DNA of 64,000 bases from Faecalibacterium sp. HTF-F (GCF_023347535.1 NZ_CP094473.1:744001-808000); one strand, 5' to 3'; shown: positions 24,203-33,407, counted from the first letter of the stretch. Notes: generated by a model from the letters alone, not told the origin. Translations and numbers: made by a program.

Positions 24203-25135
24203 TCAGCCCTCCACTTCTGCAAGGGTGGGCATGGCAGGGATGGCACCATGCCGGCTGGTGGTGATGCTTGCTGCCTTGTTGGCAAAAGCCAGAATGCTTT
24301 CCAGCTTGTCCACCGTCAGGGTGTCCAGCTCCTCCTTGCAGAGCTTGGACAGGGCAGCCCCAAAGAAGGTATCGCCTGCGCCGTTGGTGTCGCCCACCTT
24401 GCAGGGAACGCCCGCCACATGGCCGGTCTTGTCCCCAAAGCGGTAGAATACGCCGTTTGCACCCAAGGTGACGAAGATCAGCCGGATGCCGTTCTGGGCA
24501 AGCTGTGCTGTGCCGCTTTCGCAGTCGGTGGTACCGGTGAGCAGAGGCAGTTCTTCATCGGACACTTTCAGAATATCCACCAGCGGCAGAGGAGCTTTCA
24601 TCTGAGCAATAGCGTCCTCTTTGTTCTTCCAGAGGTTTGCACGGTAATTGGGGTCGTAGGTGATGGTAGCACCCAGCTTTTTGGCACGGGCAGCAGCGTC
24701 CAGCGTGGCAGTGCGGGAGGGGTCAGCGGTCAGGCTGACAGAGCCGAAGTGCACGATTTTGGCAGCCTTCAGAGCCTCGTCCGAAATGTCCTCTTTGCTC
24801 AGCATCACATCGGCGTTAGCGCTGCGGTAGAAGCTGAAATCCCGCTCACCGGTGGCATCCACCGAGACCACCGCCATGGTGGTGGGGTGGTCTGCATCCA
24901 CCGCCATGCCGGAAACATCCACCTTGTTTTCTGCCAGAACCTCTTTCAGGTAGCGGCCAAAAGCATCTGCACCCACCTTGCCGATAAAGGCAGTCTGTGC
25001 GCCCAGCCGGGCGGCTGCCACCGCCAGATTGGCCGGAGCACCGCCGGGATTTGCGGCAAACTGAGGAATGCCGCGCTCATCCTTGCCGGTCTGAGTCAGG
25101 TCGATCAAAACTTCACCAATCGTTAAAATGTCCAT
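24203..25135 (-). CDS. Fructokinase, PfkB family
   Basis: The 310-residue kinase has the PfkB N-terminal signature GGAPANLAVAAARLG near residue 30 and the C-terminal ATP/anion-hole motif DTNGAGDTFFGAAL near residue 250 with the catalytic aspartate. It is the ribokinase-type fructokinase of sucrose operons and makes fructose 6-phosphate in the cytoplasm. AAGGAGAG precedes the ATG at 25135; the longer frame to 25318 overlaps the upstream gene. The amylosucrase gene follows after 3 bases. Confidence 0.9.
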   Translation of the reverse strand: MDILTIGEVLIDLTQTGKDERGIPQFAANPGGAPANLAVAAARLGAQTAFIGKVGADAFGRYLKEVLAENKVDVSGMAVDADHPTTMAVVSVDATGERDFSFYRSANADVMLSKEDISDEALKAAKIVHFGSVSLTADPSRTATLDAAARAKKLGATITYDPNYRANLWKNKEDAIAQMKAPLPLVDILKVSDEELPLLTGTTDCESGTAQLAQNGIRLIFVTLGANGVFYRFGDKTGHVAGVPCKVGDTNGAGDTFFGAALSKLCKEELDTLTVDKLESILAFANKAASITTSRHGAIPAMPTLAEVEG

Positions 25136-25178
25136 GGTTGCTCTCCTTATTTTTATCCTATAAGTTAAAACCCAACGG

Positions 25179-25796
25179 TCACCGCTGGAACAGATAATGA
25201 ATGTAAGCGGCTGCACGCTCCGGGTGCGGTGCATTCTGCACCACCCCAAGATAGACCTTGCCAGAAAAACCTGCCTGCCTGACAAACGGCGTGTCCGAAA
25301 TATCCAGCACGGTCCCACCGGCGTTCAAACCCGACAATTCATGGAAAGACGCATCCAGTGTCCGCAGATCGAGAAAATAATCATCTGCCAACAGTCGATC
25401 CCGTGCATATTCGTCCATCAGAACAACATCTAACCGCTGGGCACTGACTGCACCCAGCAGCTTCATCTCCGAAGCATATACATACTGCTCCTCTGCGCTT
25501 TCGCTTTCGCTGAGCAGCAAGCCGGACAGCAGATCGACCTGTTGCTTTTTGGTCAGACCCTGCGCCTCGGCAAAGCCGGTGGTAAGCTGTTCCGTCAGAT
25601 CAGACCCGGCAGTGATATTTACCAGACCAAGGTAAAGCACATCCTCTTTTTTCGTCACATGACGGTAGGCTGCATACCCGAGGATATAGACGATGATGAG
25701 CACGATCGCAATGGGCAGCTTGTAATATGCCCAGATGTGCTCCCACTTTTTGCGCCCATGGAGGGAGCGGAGCGTATCCCGGTCAGTTTTTGTCAT
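25179..25796 (-). CDS. Single-pass membrane-anchored protein of the sucrose locus, unknown function
   Basis: The 205-residue protein begins with a basic, cytoplasmic ~30 residues and one membrane segment (LPIAIVLIIVYILGYAAY). The ~150 residues outside have the look of a substrate-binding-protein fragment (RLDVVLMDEYARDRLLADDYFLDL). Genes like this occur next to DUF624 and sugar ABC genes in Firmicutes. I chose the ATG at 25796 with GAGGAA upstream, which overlaps the DUF624 gene by 14 bases. It may help the ABC importer or sense sugar, but that is a guess. Confidence 0.7.
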   Translation of the reverse strand: MTKTDRDTLRSLHGRKKWEHIWAYYKLPIAIVLIIVYILGYAAYRHVTKKEDVLYLGLVNITAGSDLTEQLTTGFAEAQGLTKKQQVDLLSGLLLSESESAEEQYVYASEMKLLGAVSAQRLDVVLMDEYARDRLLADDYFLDLRTLDASFHELSGLNAGGTVLDISDTPFVRQAGFSGKVYLGVVQNAPHPERAAAYIHYLFQR

Positions 25797-26433
25797 GGTC
25801 GGATTCCTCGTGTACTGCATCAGGGTCTCCACCGATCACATAGAGGATCCGAAGCATCAGAAAGGAGCAGAGCATAGCGCAGAAGCCCATGCCCAGCAGG
25901 AATGCAGGCGTGAACACAAACACTATGACGTACCCCATGATACCATAGATCGCCGCCATCAGCAGGGTGCAAAACAGATACCGGACACCCACGAGAAACG
26001 CTGTTTTCAGGATGCCGAAAGTGGTGTTTTCAAACCGTGCCAGCAGAGGAAAGGCATACAGCAGAACGATGCCGTACAGAATTGCCGCACCAATAAGCAC
26101 TGCAGTGAGCAGCGTCCAGAAAATGTTTTCGCTCCACATTCGGCGCAGCACAAAGCCATCCGCAGCCAGAAAACTGCCGACTGCCAGCAGGATCAGCCAG
26201 AGTTTTGTGGCGGGCTTAAAATTTTCCCGGAACGCCTTAAAAAACATCCGGGTCAGACCATCGTCCCGATCTTCCGCCATTTTGAGCGTGACGTAGAACA
26301 ATGCGGTCGTAGAAGCCCCTATGGTAACGATGGGCAGGCTGCACACGAGCCATAAGATGTTCAGGTAAGCACTGTAAGTCAATTTCGTCAGTACAGCAAA
26401 CAGCGGCTTGTCCGTGTTGCACAGGTCACGCAT
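25783..26433 (-). CDS. DUF624/YesL-family membrane protein
   Basis: The 216-residue protein has five to six membrane segments and the DUF624 pattern: N-terminal LTYSAYLNILWLVCSLPIVTIGASTTALFYV, then a charged loop DRDDGLTRMFFKAFRENFKPAT. YesL-type proteins sit beside carbohydrate ABC importers in Bacillus and Clostridia; their molecular role is unknown. I prefer the ATG at 26433 with AAGGAGAAC upstream. A TTG at 26454 that overlaps the LacI stop is possible. Confidence 0.88.
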   Translation of the reverse strand: MRDLCNTDKPLFAVLTKLTYSAYLNILWLVCSLPIVTIGASTTALFYVTLKMAEDRDDGLTRMFFKAFRENFKPATKLWLILLAVGSFLAADGFVLRRMWSENIFWTLLTAVLIGAAILYGIVLLYAFPLLARFENTTFGILKTAFLVGVRYLFCTLLMAAIYGIMGYVIVFVFTPAFLLGMGFCAMLCSFLMLRILYVIGGDPDAVHEESDHDKN

Positions 26434-26450
26434 GGGGGTTCTCCTTTCGC

Positions 26451-27506
26451 TCAATCTCCTGTGGATTCGCGCAGGATCAGGTTGGTTTCCGTATAGACGG
26501 TGCGATAGTTCAGCGATGGCTCTTCGATGCGGGTCATAAGCAGATTGGCAGCGGTGTAGCCCATGATCTGTCCATGGATATGGATCGAAGTCAGATGGGG
26601 GGCAAAGTAGGAAGCCTCCTGACTGTCATCGAAGCCGCAGACCCAGATATCATCGGGAACCGAATACCCCAGCTCATTCAATGCCTTGACCAGATCCATG
26701 GCAACAAAGTCATTGGCGCAGACAAAGGCATCCGGCATCGTTTTGAACCGACGTATGGTTTCGTACAGGGATACCGGATAGTTCTGCTGTCCAGATGGCA
26801 TCGCACAGGTGCTCAGGCCTTCTGTCAGACCAAAGTACTCCACTGCATCCTTATAAGCCATATAACGCTCAAAGAAGGACTGACAGTGGTTTTTATCCCC
26901 CGCAAAGCTGATGCGTTTTTTGCCGTGCTGGACCATGTGGGTCACTGCATTCTGGATCTCAATGCGGTTTTCCATATAAAGGCGGTCGGCTTTAAGGGGA
27001 GGACGCATATCCATCACAGGGGTGTCTACAAACAGCAGCGGAACATCCAGATCGCACAGCATCTGTGCGTAGTCATAGTCGAATACTTCAATGCAGATGA
27101 TGCCGGCTGTGCACTGGATGTTGAGAGAAGATGGAAGTTTTTTCTCTTTCAGCTCTATGGGAGAAATGCGATGAATGGTCATGCCGCTGTGCAGATGGTC
27201 GATTTCCGACTGGAAACGATCCAGCATCATGGAGGAAAAGTGAGAGCTGTTCAGAAACCGGGTCGTCAGCATGGCGATCTCCCGTTTGTCACTTGGCAGA
27301 ATGGAAAGCTTTGCTGTTTTTGCAGCGTCTTCCTGAAACAGCGGCAGATAGGCAAACTGCTTATAGCCCATTTCGGCGGCTTTGCGCAGGATCTTCTCCC
27401 GTGTGGCATCTGCCAGCACACCGGTGTTGTTGATGGCCTTTGAAACTGTGTTGCGGGAAAGCTGCAGTTCGTTTGCAATATCCTGAATGGTGACTTTGGT
27501 TGCCAT
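26451..27506 (-). CDS. LacI/GalR-family repressor of the sucrose locus
   Basis: The 351-residue protein has the LacI helix-turn-helix at residues 5-50 (TIQDIANELQLSRNTVSKAIN, including the hinge helix region) and a periplasmic-binding-protein-like sugar domain (FVCANDFVAMDLVKALNELGYSVPDDIWVCGFDD near residues 255-290). It is transcribed divergently from the ABC importer and heads the operon with fructokinase and amylosucrase. It probably represses both arms and binds the repeats in 27600-27825. Confidence 0.9.
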   Translation of the reverse strand: MATKVTIQDIANELQLSRNTVSKAINNTGVLADATREKILRKAAEMGYKQFAYLPLFQEDAAKTAKLSILPSDKREIAMLTTRFLNSSHFSSMMLDRFQSEIDHLHSGMTIHRISPIELKEKKLPSSLNIQCTAGIICIEVFDYDYAQMLCDLDVPLLFVDTPVMDMRPPLKADRLYMENRIEIQNAVTHMVQHGKKRISFAGDKNHCQSFFERYMAYKDAVEYFGLTEGLSTCAMPSGQQNYPVSLYETIRRFKTMPDAFVCANDFVAMDLVKALNELGYSVPDDIWVCGFDDSQEASYFAPHLTSIHIHGQIMGYTAANLLMTRIEEPSLNYRTVYTETNLILRESTGD

Positions 27507-27599
27507 AAGTCATCCTCTTTCTTTATAATATAGGAGCGGATGCTTTTTCTTTTATAGATAAAGTCTGGTGACGGATCTTATTCTTTGCGACTCCAGTAT

Positions 27600-27690
27600 A
27601 GTGCAAATGCACAAATTAGTCAAATGCAAAAATGCAAATCATCATTTTGCATATTTGCGCACTTTTGAATTTGTGCATCTGTACAAATCC
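27600..27690. promoter_or_regulatory. Cluster of TTTGCA/TGCAAA half-sites
   Basis: The AT-rich intergenic DNA contains GTGCAAATGCAC (27601-27612, an interrupted palindrome), ATGCAAAAATGCAAAT, TTTTGCATATTTGC and TTTGTGCATCTGTACAAA. The half-site ATTTGCA also occurs in the inverted repeat at 27766-27821. This is a probable multi-site operator for the divergent LacI-type regulator. Confidence 0.5.
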
Positions 27691-27723
27691 ACAATAATTT
27701 TTGATGTATACCATGAATTATCG

Positions 27724-27752
27724 TTGACATTCGCTTTCTTGAGTGGTATAAA
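27724..27752 (+). promoter_or_regulatory. Promoter of the ABC importer-GH32 operon
   Basis: TTGACA (27724-27729) and TATAAA (27747-27752) are exactly 17 bases apart, about 100 bases before the first permease ATG. It is one of the best promoter matches in the window. Confidence 0.85.
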
Positions 27753-27765
27753 TGAATTACAGAAG

Positions 27766-27821
27766 TTTACATTTGCACAATAGAAGCGAGAAAATGTAAA
27801 ATTCAAAGGTGCAAATGTAAA
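27766..27821. promoter_or_regulatory. 13-bp perfect inverted repeat downstream of the promoter (operator)
   Basis: TTTACATTTGCAC (27766-27778) and GTGCAAATGTAAA (27809-27821) are exact reverse complements 30 bases apart, in the 5' leader. A copy in the leader would let the repressor block elongation, or the RNA could fold into a long hairpin. Repression by the LacI-type protein is the simplest reading. Confidence 0.6.
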
Positions 27822-27849
27822 ACACAAATCAAAAGGAGGAGAATGATTC

Positions 27850-28797
27850 ATGAAAGCAAAGACGGCCTCGCCGGAAACGGCTGTGCTGACAGCAGAACGC
27901 AAGCTGCACAACACATGGGTCTACATCAAACGGCATTGGCAGCTTTACCTGTTGTTCCTGCTGCCTGCCGTGGCGCTGACGCTGGTGTTCAAGTACGCTC
28001 CTATGGGCGGTGTGCTGATCGCGTTCCAGAAGTACAATCCCTTCAAGGGCATCTGGGGCAGCGAGTGGGTAGGCTTCAAAAACTTTACCCGCTTCATGTC
28101 CTCGCCGGACTTCCAGCGTTATCTGATCAACACCCTGAAGCTGAGCGTCTACGGTCTGCTGTGGGGCTTCCCGATCCCCATCCTGCTGGCATTCCTGCTC
28201 AACCGTATCGAGAGCAAGAAGATCAAGCAGAAGGTGCAGCTGGTGCTGTATATGCCCAACTTCATCTCGGTCATCGTGCTGTGCGGTATCGTCCGAGTGC
28301 TGCTGAGTGTCACCGGTCCGGTGAACGGCCTGCTTCACACCAGCATCAACTTCATGACGCTGCCGGAAGCATTCCGCCCCATCTACATTATCAGCGGCAT
28401 CTGGCAGGGTGCCGGCTGGGCATCCATCATGTACACCGCATCCCTTTCTAACGCCAGCAAAGATCTGAAGGAAGCTGCGATGATCGACGGCGCAAACCTG
28501 ATCCAGCAGATCATGACGGTGGAGTGGCCCGCCATTAAGGATATGGTCGTTATTCAGTTCATCCTGCAGGCAGGCAACATCATGAGCATCGGTTTTGAAA
28601 AAGCCTATGCCCTGCAAACTGACCTGAACCTGAACACTGCCGAGATCATTGCAACGTACGTTTATAAAAAGGGCCTGTTGGACGGCGATTACAGCTTTTC
28701 CACGGCAGTCGGTCTGTTCAACACCGTTGTCAACGTCATCCTGCTGATCGCAGTGAACAAGATCGTTGCCAAAATGAACGATGGCAAGGGCTTGTAA
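27850..28797 (+). CDS. Carbohydrate ABC importer permease (MalF/LplB-like)
   Basis: The 315-residue protein has six membrane segments and the permease EAA loop EAAMIDGANLIQQIMTVEWPAI near residues 210-235. The N-terminal segment FLLPAVALTLVFKYAPMGGVLIAFQ is typical of the LplB/YtcP-type importers that work with large lipoprotein binding proteins. AGGAGG lies 10 bases before the ATG. It is the first gene of the importer operon, regulated by the operator just upstream. Confidence 0.92.
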   Translation: MKAKTASPETAVLTAERKLHNTWVYIKRHWQLYLLFLLPAVALTLVFKYAPMGGVLIAFQKYNPFKGIWGSEWVGFKNFTRFMSSPDFQRYLINTLKLSVYGLLWGFPIPILLAFLLNRIESKKIKQKVQLVLYMPNFISVIVLCGIVRVLLSVTGPVNGLLHTSINFMTLPEAFRPIYIISGIWQGAGWASIMYTASLSNASKDLKEAAMIDGANLIQQIMTVEWPAIKDMVVIQFILQAGNIMSIGFEKAYALQTDLNLNTAEIIATYVYKKGLLDGDYSFSTAVGLFNTVVNVILLIAVNKIVAKMNDGKGL

Positions 28798-28810
28798 GGA
28801 GGGGTTTACC

Positions 28811-29716
28811 ATGGCAAAACAGAAAAAATCAAAAATGGCCCTCTACACCAGACAAGATAAGATCATCCTGTACTGCGGCTACGCACTTCTGGGCTTGTTC
28901 CTGCTGGCGATCATCGTTCCGATGATCTACATCGTCATCGCGTCCTTTATGGACCCGGTCACGCTGCAAAACAAGGGCATCTCCTTTGATTTCAGCAAGT
29001 GGAGTCTGGATGCTTACCAGCGTGTCGTTTCGGACAAGCAGATCTGGGTCGGCTTCAGGAACGCAGTGCTTTACTCGATCATCTTCACCATCATCTCGGT
29101 AGCTGTGACGATGCTTGCCGCTTATCCCATGTCGCTGCCGGACTTCAAAGGCAAAGGGATCTTCAACACCTTGTTTGTGATCACGATGTTTTTCAGCGGC
29201 GGTCTGATCCCCACCTACCTGCTCATCAACAATCTGGGTCTGCTGGATTCCATGTGGGCGGTCATTCTGCCGGGAGCATTCAGCGTGTGGAACATGATCA
29301 TTGCCCGTACCTATTATCAAGGCGTCCCGCGTGAGCTGCGCGAAGCTGCGGATGTGGATGGAGCCAGCGAGATGCTTTACTTCTTCAAGATCCTGCTGCC
29401 CGTCTGTATGCCAGTGGTGGCAGTTCTGGCCCTGTGGCAGTTCGTGGCCATGTGGAACAGCTACTTTGACGCCATGATCTACCTGAACAGCGCATCGAAG
29501 CAGCCGCTGCAGCTGGTGCTGCGTTCCATCCTGATCCAGAGCCAGCCGGAATCCGGCATGATCGCAGATATCCAGAGCACTGCCGAACGTGCCAAGATGG
29601 CAGAGCTGCTCAAATATGCAACCATTATTATTTCCAGTCTGCCGCTGCTGGTGATGTATCCCTTCTTCCAGAAGTACTTTGATGCCGGCATCATGGCTGG
29701 TTCCATTAAGGGCTGA
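28811..29716 (+). CDS. Carbohydrate ABC importer permease (MalG/YtcP-like)
   Basis: The 301-residue protein has six membrane segments and the EAA loop LREAADVDGASEMLYFFKILLPVCMPVVA near residues 185-210. It pairs with the preceding permease. AAGGAGGGG precedes the ATG at 28811; the upstream ATG at 28781 lies inside the previous gene. The final residues (FQKYFDAGIMAGSIKG) match the conserved C-terminus of this subfamily, which contacts the ATPase. Confidence 0.92.
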   Translation: MAKQKKSKMALYTRQDKIILYCGYALLGLFLLAIIVPMIYIVIASFMDPVTLQNKGISFDFSKWSLDAYQRVVSDKQIWVGFRNAVLYSIIFTIISVAVTMLAAYPMSLPDFKGKGIFNTLFVITMFFSGGLIPTYLLINNLGLLDSMWAVILPGAFSVWNMIIARTYYQGVPRELREAADVDGASEMLYFFKILLPVCMPVVAVLALWQFVAMWNSYFDAMIYLNSASKQPLQLVLRSILIQSQPESGMIADIQSTAERAKMAELLKYATIIISSLPLLVMYPFFQKYFDAGIMAGSIKG

Positions 29717-29792
29717 GGATATTCCAGAATTTTATAAGCAGGTACGCTCATCTGTTACACGAAAAAAGAAACACGAAAAAGGAGAAAATACC

Positions 29793-31466
29793 ATGAAAAA
29801 GCTGATCTCTCGCCGCAACTTCCTCAAGGTCTGCGCTCTGGCGGGCTCTGCCGCTGCTCTGTCTGCCTGTGGCGGTGGCAAATCCACCGGCAGCGGTGAT
29901 TCTGCTGCCGCAGATGTGGACGTGACCGGTGCCGTTACATTTCCGCTGTCCGAAAAGGTCACCTTTACCGGTATGACCAGTTTCCCTGTGGGCAGCGAAC
30001 CCGAGCCGAACAACCGCACCATCTTCAAGCGTCTGGAAGAGCAGACCAATGTGCACATCGACTGGACCGCCATCCAGTCCGACCAGTGGAGCGATAAGAT
30101 CACCCTGAATATGTCCAACCCCAACACCCTGACGGATTTTGTCTTTACTGCTGATTTTACCGACAGCAATCTGCTGCGCTACGCAGATCAGGGTGTCATC
30201 CTCAATCTGGAAGACTACATTGACAACAATATGCCTTATCTCCAGAAGGTCTTTGAGCAGTACCCGGAGTACCGCACCATGTGCACCGACAGCGATGGCC
30301 ACATCTGGGCACTGCCCTGGATCGAGCAGCTCGGCTCAGAAAAGACCGCCATCCAGACCATTGGCAACATGAGCTTCATCAATACCAAGTGGCTGAACTT
30401 CCTCGGTCTGTCGATGCCCACCACGGTGGACGAGTTTGAGCAGGTGCTGATTGCATTCCGTGATAACGCCGCTTCTATCAAGGCAGAGTATGGCATTGAC
30501 GGCGACATCATCCCCATGTCCTGCATCGTCAACAACGGCGATCAGGACCCCAGCATCCTCATCAATGGCTTTGGCGAAGGCTACGGCGATGCAGACAAAG
30601 ACCGCCATATTGCCGTTACCAACGACCGGAAAGTCATCTGTGCCGCCACCCAGCAGGGCTACCGTGATGGTCTGGACTGGCTGCACAAGCTGTATGCCGA
30701 GAAGCTCATCGACCCGGAGTGCTTCACGCAGGAGTGGTCCACCTATGTTTCCAAGGGCAAGGCTGGCCGCTATGGTGTCTGCTTCAGCTGGGATGTTGCC
30801 AACATTGACAACCTGACCGACTGGGAGCCGCTGCCTGCCCTGACCGCCGATACCCGCAATATCACTCCGCAGAACGGCTCTTTCACCAGCGGCTTTGCCC
30901 GCGGCAGATGCGTTGTCACCGCAAAGGCGGATAACCCTGCACTGGTTTGCGCATGGCTGGATCAGATGTACGCACCCCTCCAGTCTCCGCAGAACAACTG
31001 GGGTACTTACGGCGATGCGGAAGGCTTTAACATCTTTGAACTGTCCACCAACGATAAGGGCGAGCCCATGCTGAAGCACGCTCCTCTGGGCGATGCTTCT
31101 CCCGTGGAAGTCCGTGAAGCGCAGTGTGTCAGTGGACCTCTGGCGGTTCTGGATGATTACTATGGTGTATACGTTACCTGCCCGGACGATGCACAGTACC
31201 GTCTGGACTGGATCAAGGAGATCTACACCCCGGATATGAACAACGATTATGTCTATCCCAATGTCTTTATGAGCAGCGAGGACACCGAGCAGGTCTCTAA
31301 CCTGCAGGCAGATCTGCAGACCTACATGAATACGCAGAAGGCCAACTGGATCATGAACGGCACGAAGGATGCAGAGTGGAACGAATATCTGAGCAAGCTG
31401 GAAGACTACGGCCTGTCCGACTATCTGGGCATTATGCAGAAATATCTGGATGCTTACTACGCATAA
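29793..31466 (+). CDS. Sugar-binding lipoprotein of the ABC importer, Tat-type signal
   Basis: The 557-residue protein begins with a twin-arginine signal (SRRNFLKVCALAG) and a lipobox LSAC, so the mature protein is anchored at cysteine in the outer face of the membrane. The body is a large family-1 solute-binding protein of the LplA/YtcQ type (NVHIDWTAIQSDQWSDKITLNMS...). It delivers the sugar to the two permeases just upstream. With GH32 and fructokinase at the locus, sucrose, kestose or other short fructans are the likely ligands. GGAGAAA precedes the ATG at 29793. Confidence 0.9.
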   Translation: MKKLISRRNFLKVCALAGSAAALSACGGGKSTGSGDSAAADVDVTGAVTFPLSEKVTFTGMTSFPVGSEPEPNNRTIFKRLEEQTNVHIDWTAIQSDQWSDKITLNMSNPNTLTDFVFTADFTDSNLLRYADQGVILNLEDYIDNNMPYLQKVFEQYPEYRTMCTDSDGHIWALPWIEQLGSEKTAIQTIGNMSFINTKWLNFLGLSMPTTVDEFEQVLIAFRDNAASIKAEYGIDGDIIPMSCIVNNGDQDPSILINGFGEGYGDADKDRHIAVTNDRKVICAATQQGYRDGLDWLHKLYAEKLIDPECFTQEWSTYVSKGKAGRYGVCFSWDVANIDNLTDWEPLPALTADTRNITPQNGSFTSGFARGRCVVTAKADNPALVCAWLDQMYAPLQSPQNNWGTYGDAEGFNIFELSTNDKGEPMLKHAPLGDASPVEVREAQCVSGPLAVLDDYYGVYVTCPDDAQYRLDWIKEIYTPDMNNDYVYPNVFMSSEDTEQVSNLQADLQTYMNTQKANWIMNGTKDAEWNEYLSKLEDYGLSDYLGIMQKYLDAYYA

Positions 31467-31490
31467 GAATTCTTTCCTTTGGAGGATTCC

Positions 31491-32966
31491 ATGAACGATT
31501 TGACTTTACAAAAAGCCCGTGCCTATGAGGCCGAGCACGGCGCAGCGATCTCCCCGGAGGAACGCCCTGCTTACCACATGACTCCTTATGTGGGCTGGCT
31601 GAACGATCCCAACGGTTTCTCTTATTATAAAGGGAAGTATCACCAGTTCTATCAGTATAACCCCTACGATGTGCGGTGGGCGCCCATGCACTGGGGTCAC
31701 GCGGTCAGCACCGACCTGCTGCACTGGGAGTATCTGCCCTGTGCACTGGCCCCGGATTCCCCGGTGGACAACGGCCCCGGCTGCTTCTCCGGTTCTGCCA
31801 CCGAGATGGACGATGGCAAACAGCTGCTGATGTACACCAGCGTGATTGCAGAAAAGCAGCCCAATGGGGAGATGCGGGATATCCAGACCCAGAGCATTGC
31901 CATCGGTGACGGACTGAACTACGAAAAGCCTGCCTGCAACCCGGTGCTGACCCAGAAAGACCTGCCGGAAGGCTTCAGCAAGTTCGACTTCCGGGACCCC
32001 AAGATCTGGCGTGAGGCCGACGGCACCTACTCCGCCGTCACCGTCTGCCTGGCCGAGGACGGCAGCGGCGCAGCAGCACTGTTCCAGAGCAAGGACGGCT
32101 TCGACTGGCACTTTGTCACGGTGCTGGAACGCTGCAACAATCAGTACGGCAAAATGTGGGAGTGCCCGGACTTCTTTCCGCTGGACGGCAAGCAGATCTT
32201 GATGCTCGGCCCCATGGAGATGCTGCCCAAGGGCGAGTTCCACAACGGTCACAACGTGATTGCCTTCATCGGCAGTTACGACCAAGCCACCCACACCTTC
32301 ACCAAGGAAAATGTGCAGCTGATGGATGGCGGCATCGACTTCTACGCCACCCAGACCACCCTTGCCCCGGATGGCCGCCGGCTCATGACCGCATGGCTGC
32401 AGACCTGGTCGGACACCGAGGATAAGCCCAAGGGCTGCAAGTGGTTCGGGCAGACCATCTGCCCCCGCGAGCTGCACATCAAGGACGGGCGCATTCTTCA
32501 GGCCCCGGTGCGGGAGCTGGATGCCGTCCACGGCAAGCGCACTTTCTACGAAAATGTGACGGTGCAAGGCGAAACTTCTCTGGAAGGCATCAAGGGCCGT
32601 GTGGCCGACCTGACCGTCACGGTACAGCCCGGCGAATACCGCTCCTTTACCCTGAAGCTGGCCGCCGATGCAGACCATCACACCAGCCTGACCTACGATC
32701 CCTACACTTCCGAGCTGACGCTGGATCGCAGCTATGCCGGTTCCCGTGCCGACATTGTACACCGCCGCAGCTGCAAGGTACGCAGCCAGAACGGTGCGCT
32801 CAAGCTCCGCATCCTGCTGGACAAAAACAGCGTGGAGGTCTTTGTCAACGACGGTGAGCAGACCATGACCGCATGGATCTACACCCCCCAGTCTGCCGAT
32901 GGCATCACCTTTGCTGCCGATGGCAAAGCAACTGTTACGGTGGAACAGTTTGAACTGAATCTGTAA
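31491..32966 (+). CDS. GH32 beta-fructofuranosidase (sucrose/fructan hydrolase)
   Basis: The 491-residue enzyme has the GH32 catalytic set: nucleophile Asp39 in WLNDPNG, the transition-state aspartate in FRDP, and the acid/base glutamate in WECPDFF. A C-terminal beta-sandwich (LRILLDKNSVEVFVNDGEQTMTAW) follows. No signal peptide is present, so it acts in the cytoplasm on sugar imported by the ABC system. GGAGG precedes the ATG. It is usually called ScrB (sucrose-6-phosphate hydrolase), but there is no PTS here, so the substrate is probably unphosphorylated. Confidence 0.93.
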   Translation: MNDLTLQKARAYEAEHGAAISPEERPAYHMTPYVGWLNDPNGFSYYKGKYHQFYQYNPYDVRWAPMHWGHAVSTDLLHWEYLPCALAPDSPVDNGPGCFSGSATEMDDGKQLLMYTSVIAEKQPNGEMRDIQTQSIAIGDGLNYEKPACNPVLTQKDLPEGFSKFDFRDPKIWREADGTYSAVTVCLAEDGSGAAALFQSKDGFDWHFVTVLERCNNQYGKMWECPDFFPLDGKQILMLGPMEMLPKGEFHNGHNVIAFIGSYDQATHTFTKENVQLMDGGIDFYATQTTLAPDGRRLMTAWLQTWSDTEDKPKGCKWFGQTICPRELHIKDGRILQAPVRELDAVHGKRTFYENVTVQGETSLEGIKGRVADLTVTVQPGEYRSFTLKLAADADHHTSLTYDPYTSELTLDRSYAGSRADIVHRRSCKVRSQNGALKLRILLDKNSVEVFVNDGEQTMTAWIYTPQSADGITFAADGKATVTVEQFELNL

Positions 32967-32999
32967 CCTGATATTCCCTTCATTTCTCCTTCATTGAAT

Positions 33000-33047
33000 A
33001 CAGCCCCGCTTTGGCTTCTCCTTCGCCAAAGCGGGGCTGTGTTTGTT
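33000..33047 (+). terminator. Intrinsic terminator after GH32
   Basis: ACAGCCCCGCTTTGG (33000-33014) pairs perfectly with CCAAAGCGGGGCTGT (33026-33040), followed by a T-rich stretch. It also faces the convergent DUF6061-type gene. Confidence 0.85.
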
Positions 33048-33050
33048 ATG

Positions 33051-33302
33051 TCATTGATCTTCCAGCCTGCCGTGGTCGCAGCCAAGGGAGAGATAGTGCT
33101 CGATCTCCCCACCCAGCACAAGCTGGGCATACTCTAAAGGCTTATTGTACAGCAGCCAGTCCAGTTCTGCCCGCTGTGTCGGGGTGTTGCCGTACTCGTC
33201 CTCCACAGCGATGCAGTCAATGGAAAGGGGAGTACCACCCTCGAACCGGGCTTCCACCCGGTTGGTGTCCATGTTGTAGCGGCAGGAAAGCGGTTTGTTC
33301 AT
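33051..33302 (-). CDS. Small conserved protein, DUF6061-like
   Basis: The 83-residue soluble protein has the pattern of the DUF6061 family as I remember it: RYNMDTNRVEARFEGGTPLSIDCIAVEDEYG..., then RAELDWLLYNKPLEYAQLVLGGEIEHYL. The function is unknown. GAGG precedes the ATG. It is transcribed alone, convergent with GH32. Confidence 0.65.
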   Translation of the reverse strand: MNKPLSCRYNMDTNRVEARFEGGTPLSIDCIAVEDEYGNTPTQRAELDWLLYNKPLEYAQLVLGGEIEHYLSLGCDHGRLEDQ

Positions 33303-33407
33303 AAGGAAACCTCTTTCTATATTCTCTTGTGCAATTTCAGTGGAATGATAAAAACGTTCTGCCCAGCCTGCGTCAGGGGGCCGGTTCGCAGAGGAACTGC
33401 AGCCGGC

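Noticed and set aside
22310..25126. 938-codon plus-strand frame opposite amylosucrase and fructokinase
   Set aside because: It crosses two well-supported genes, and the sequence has no family character.
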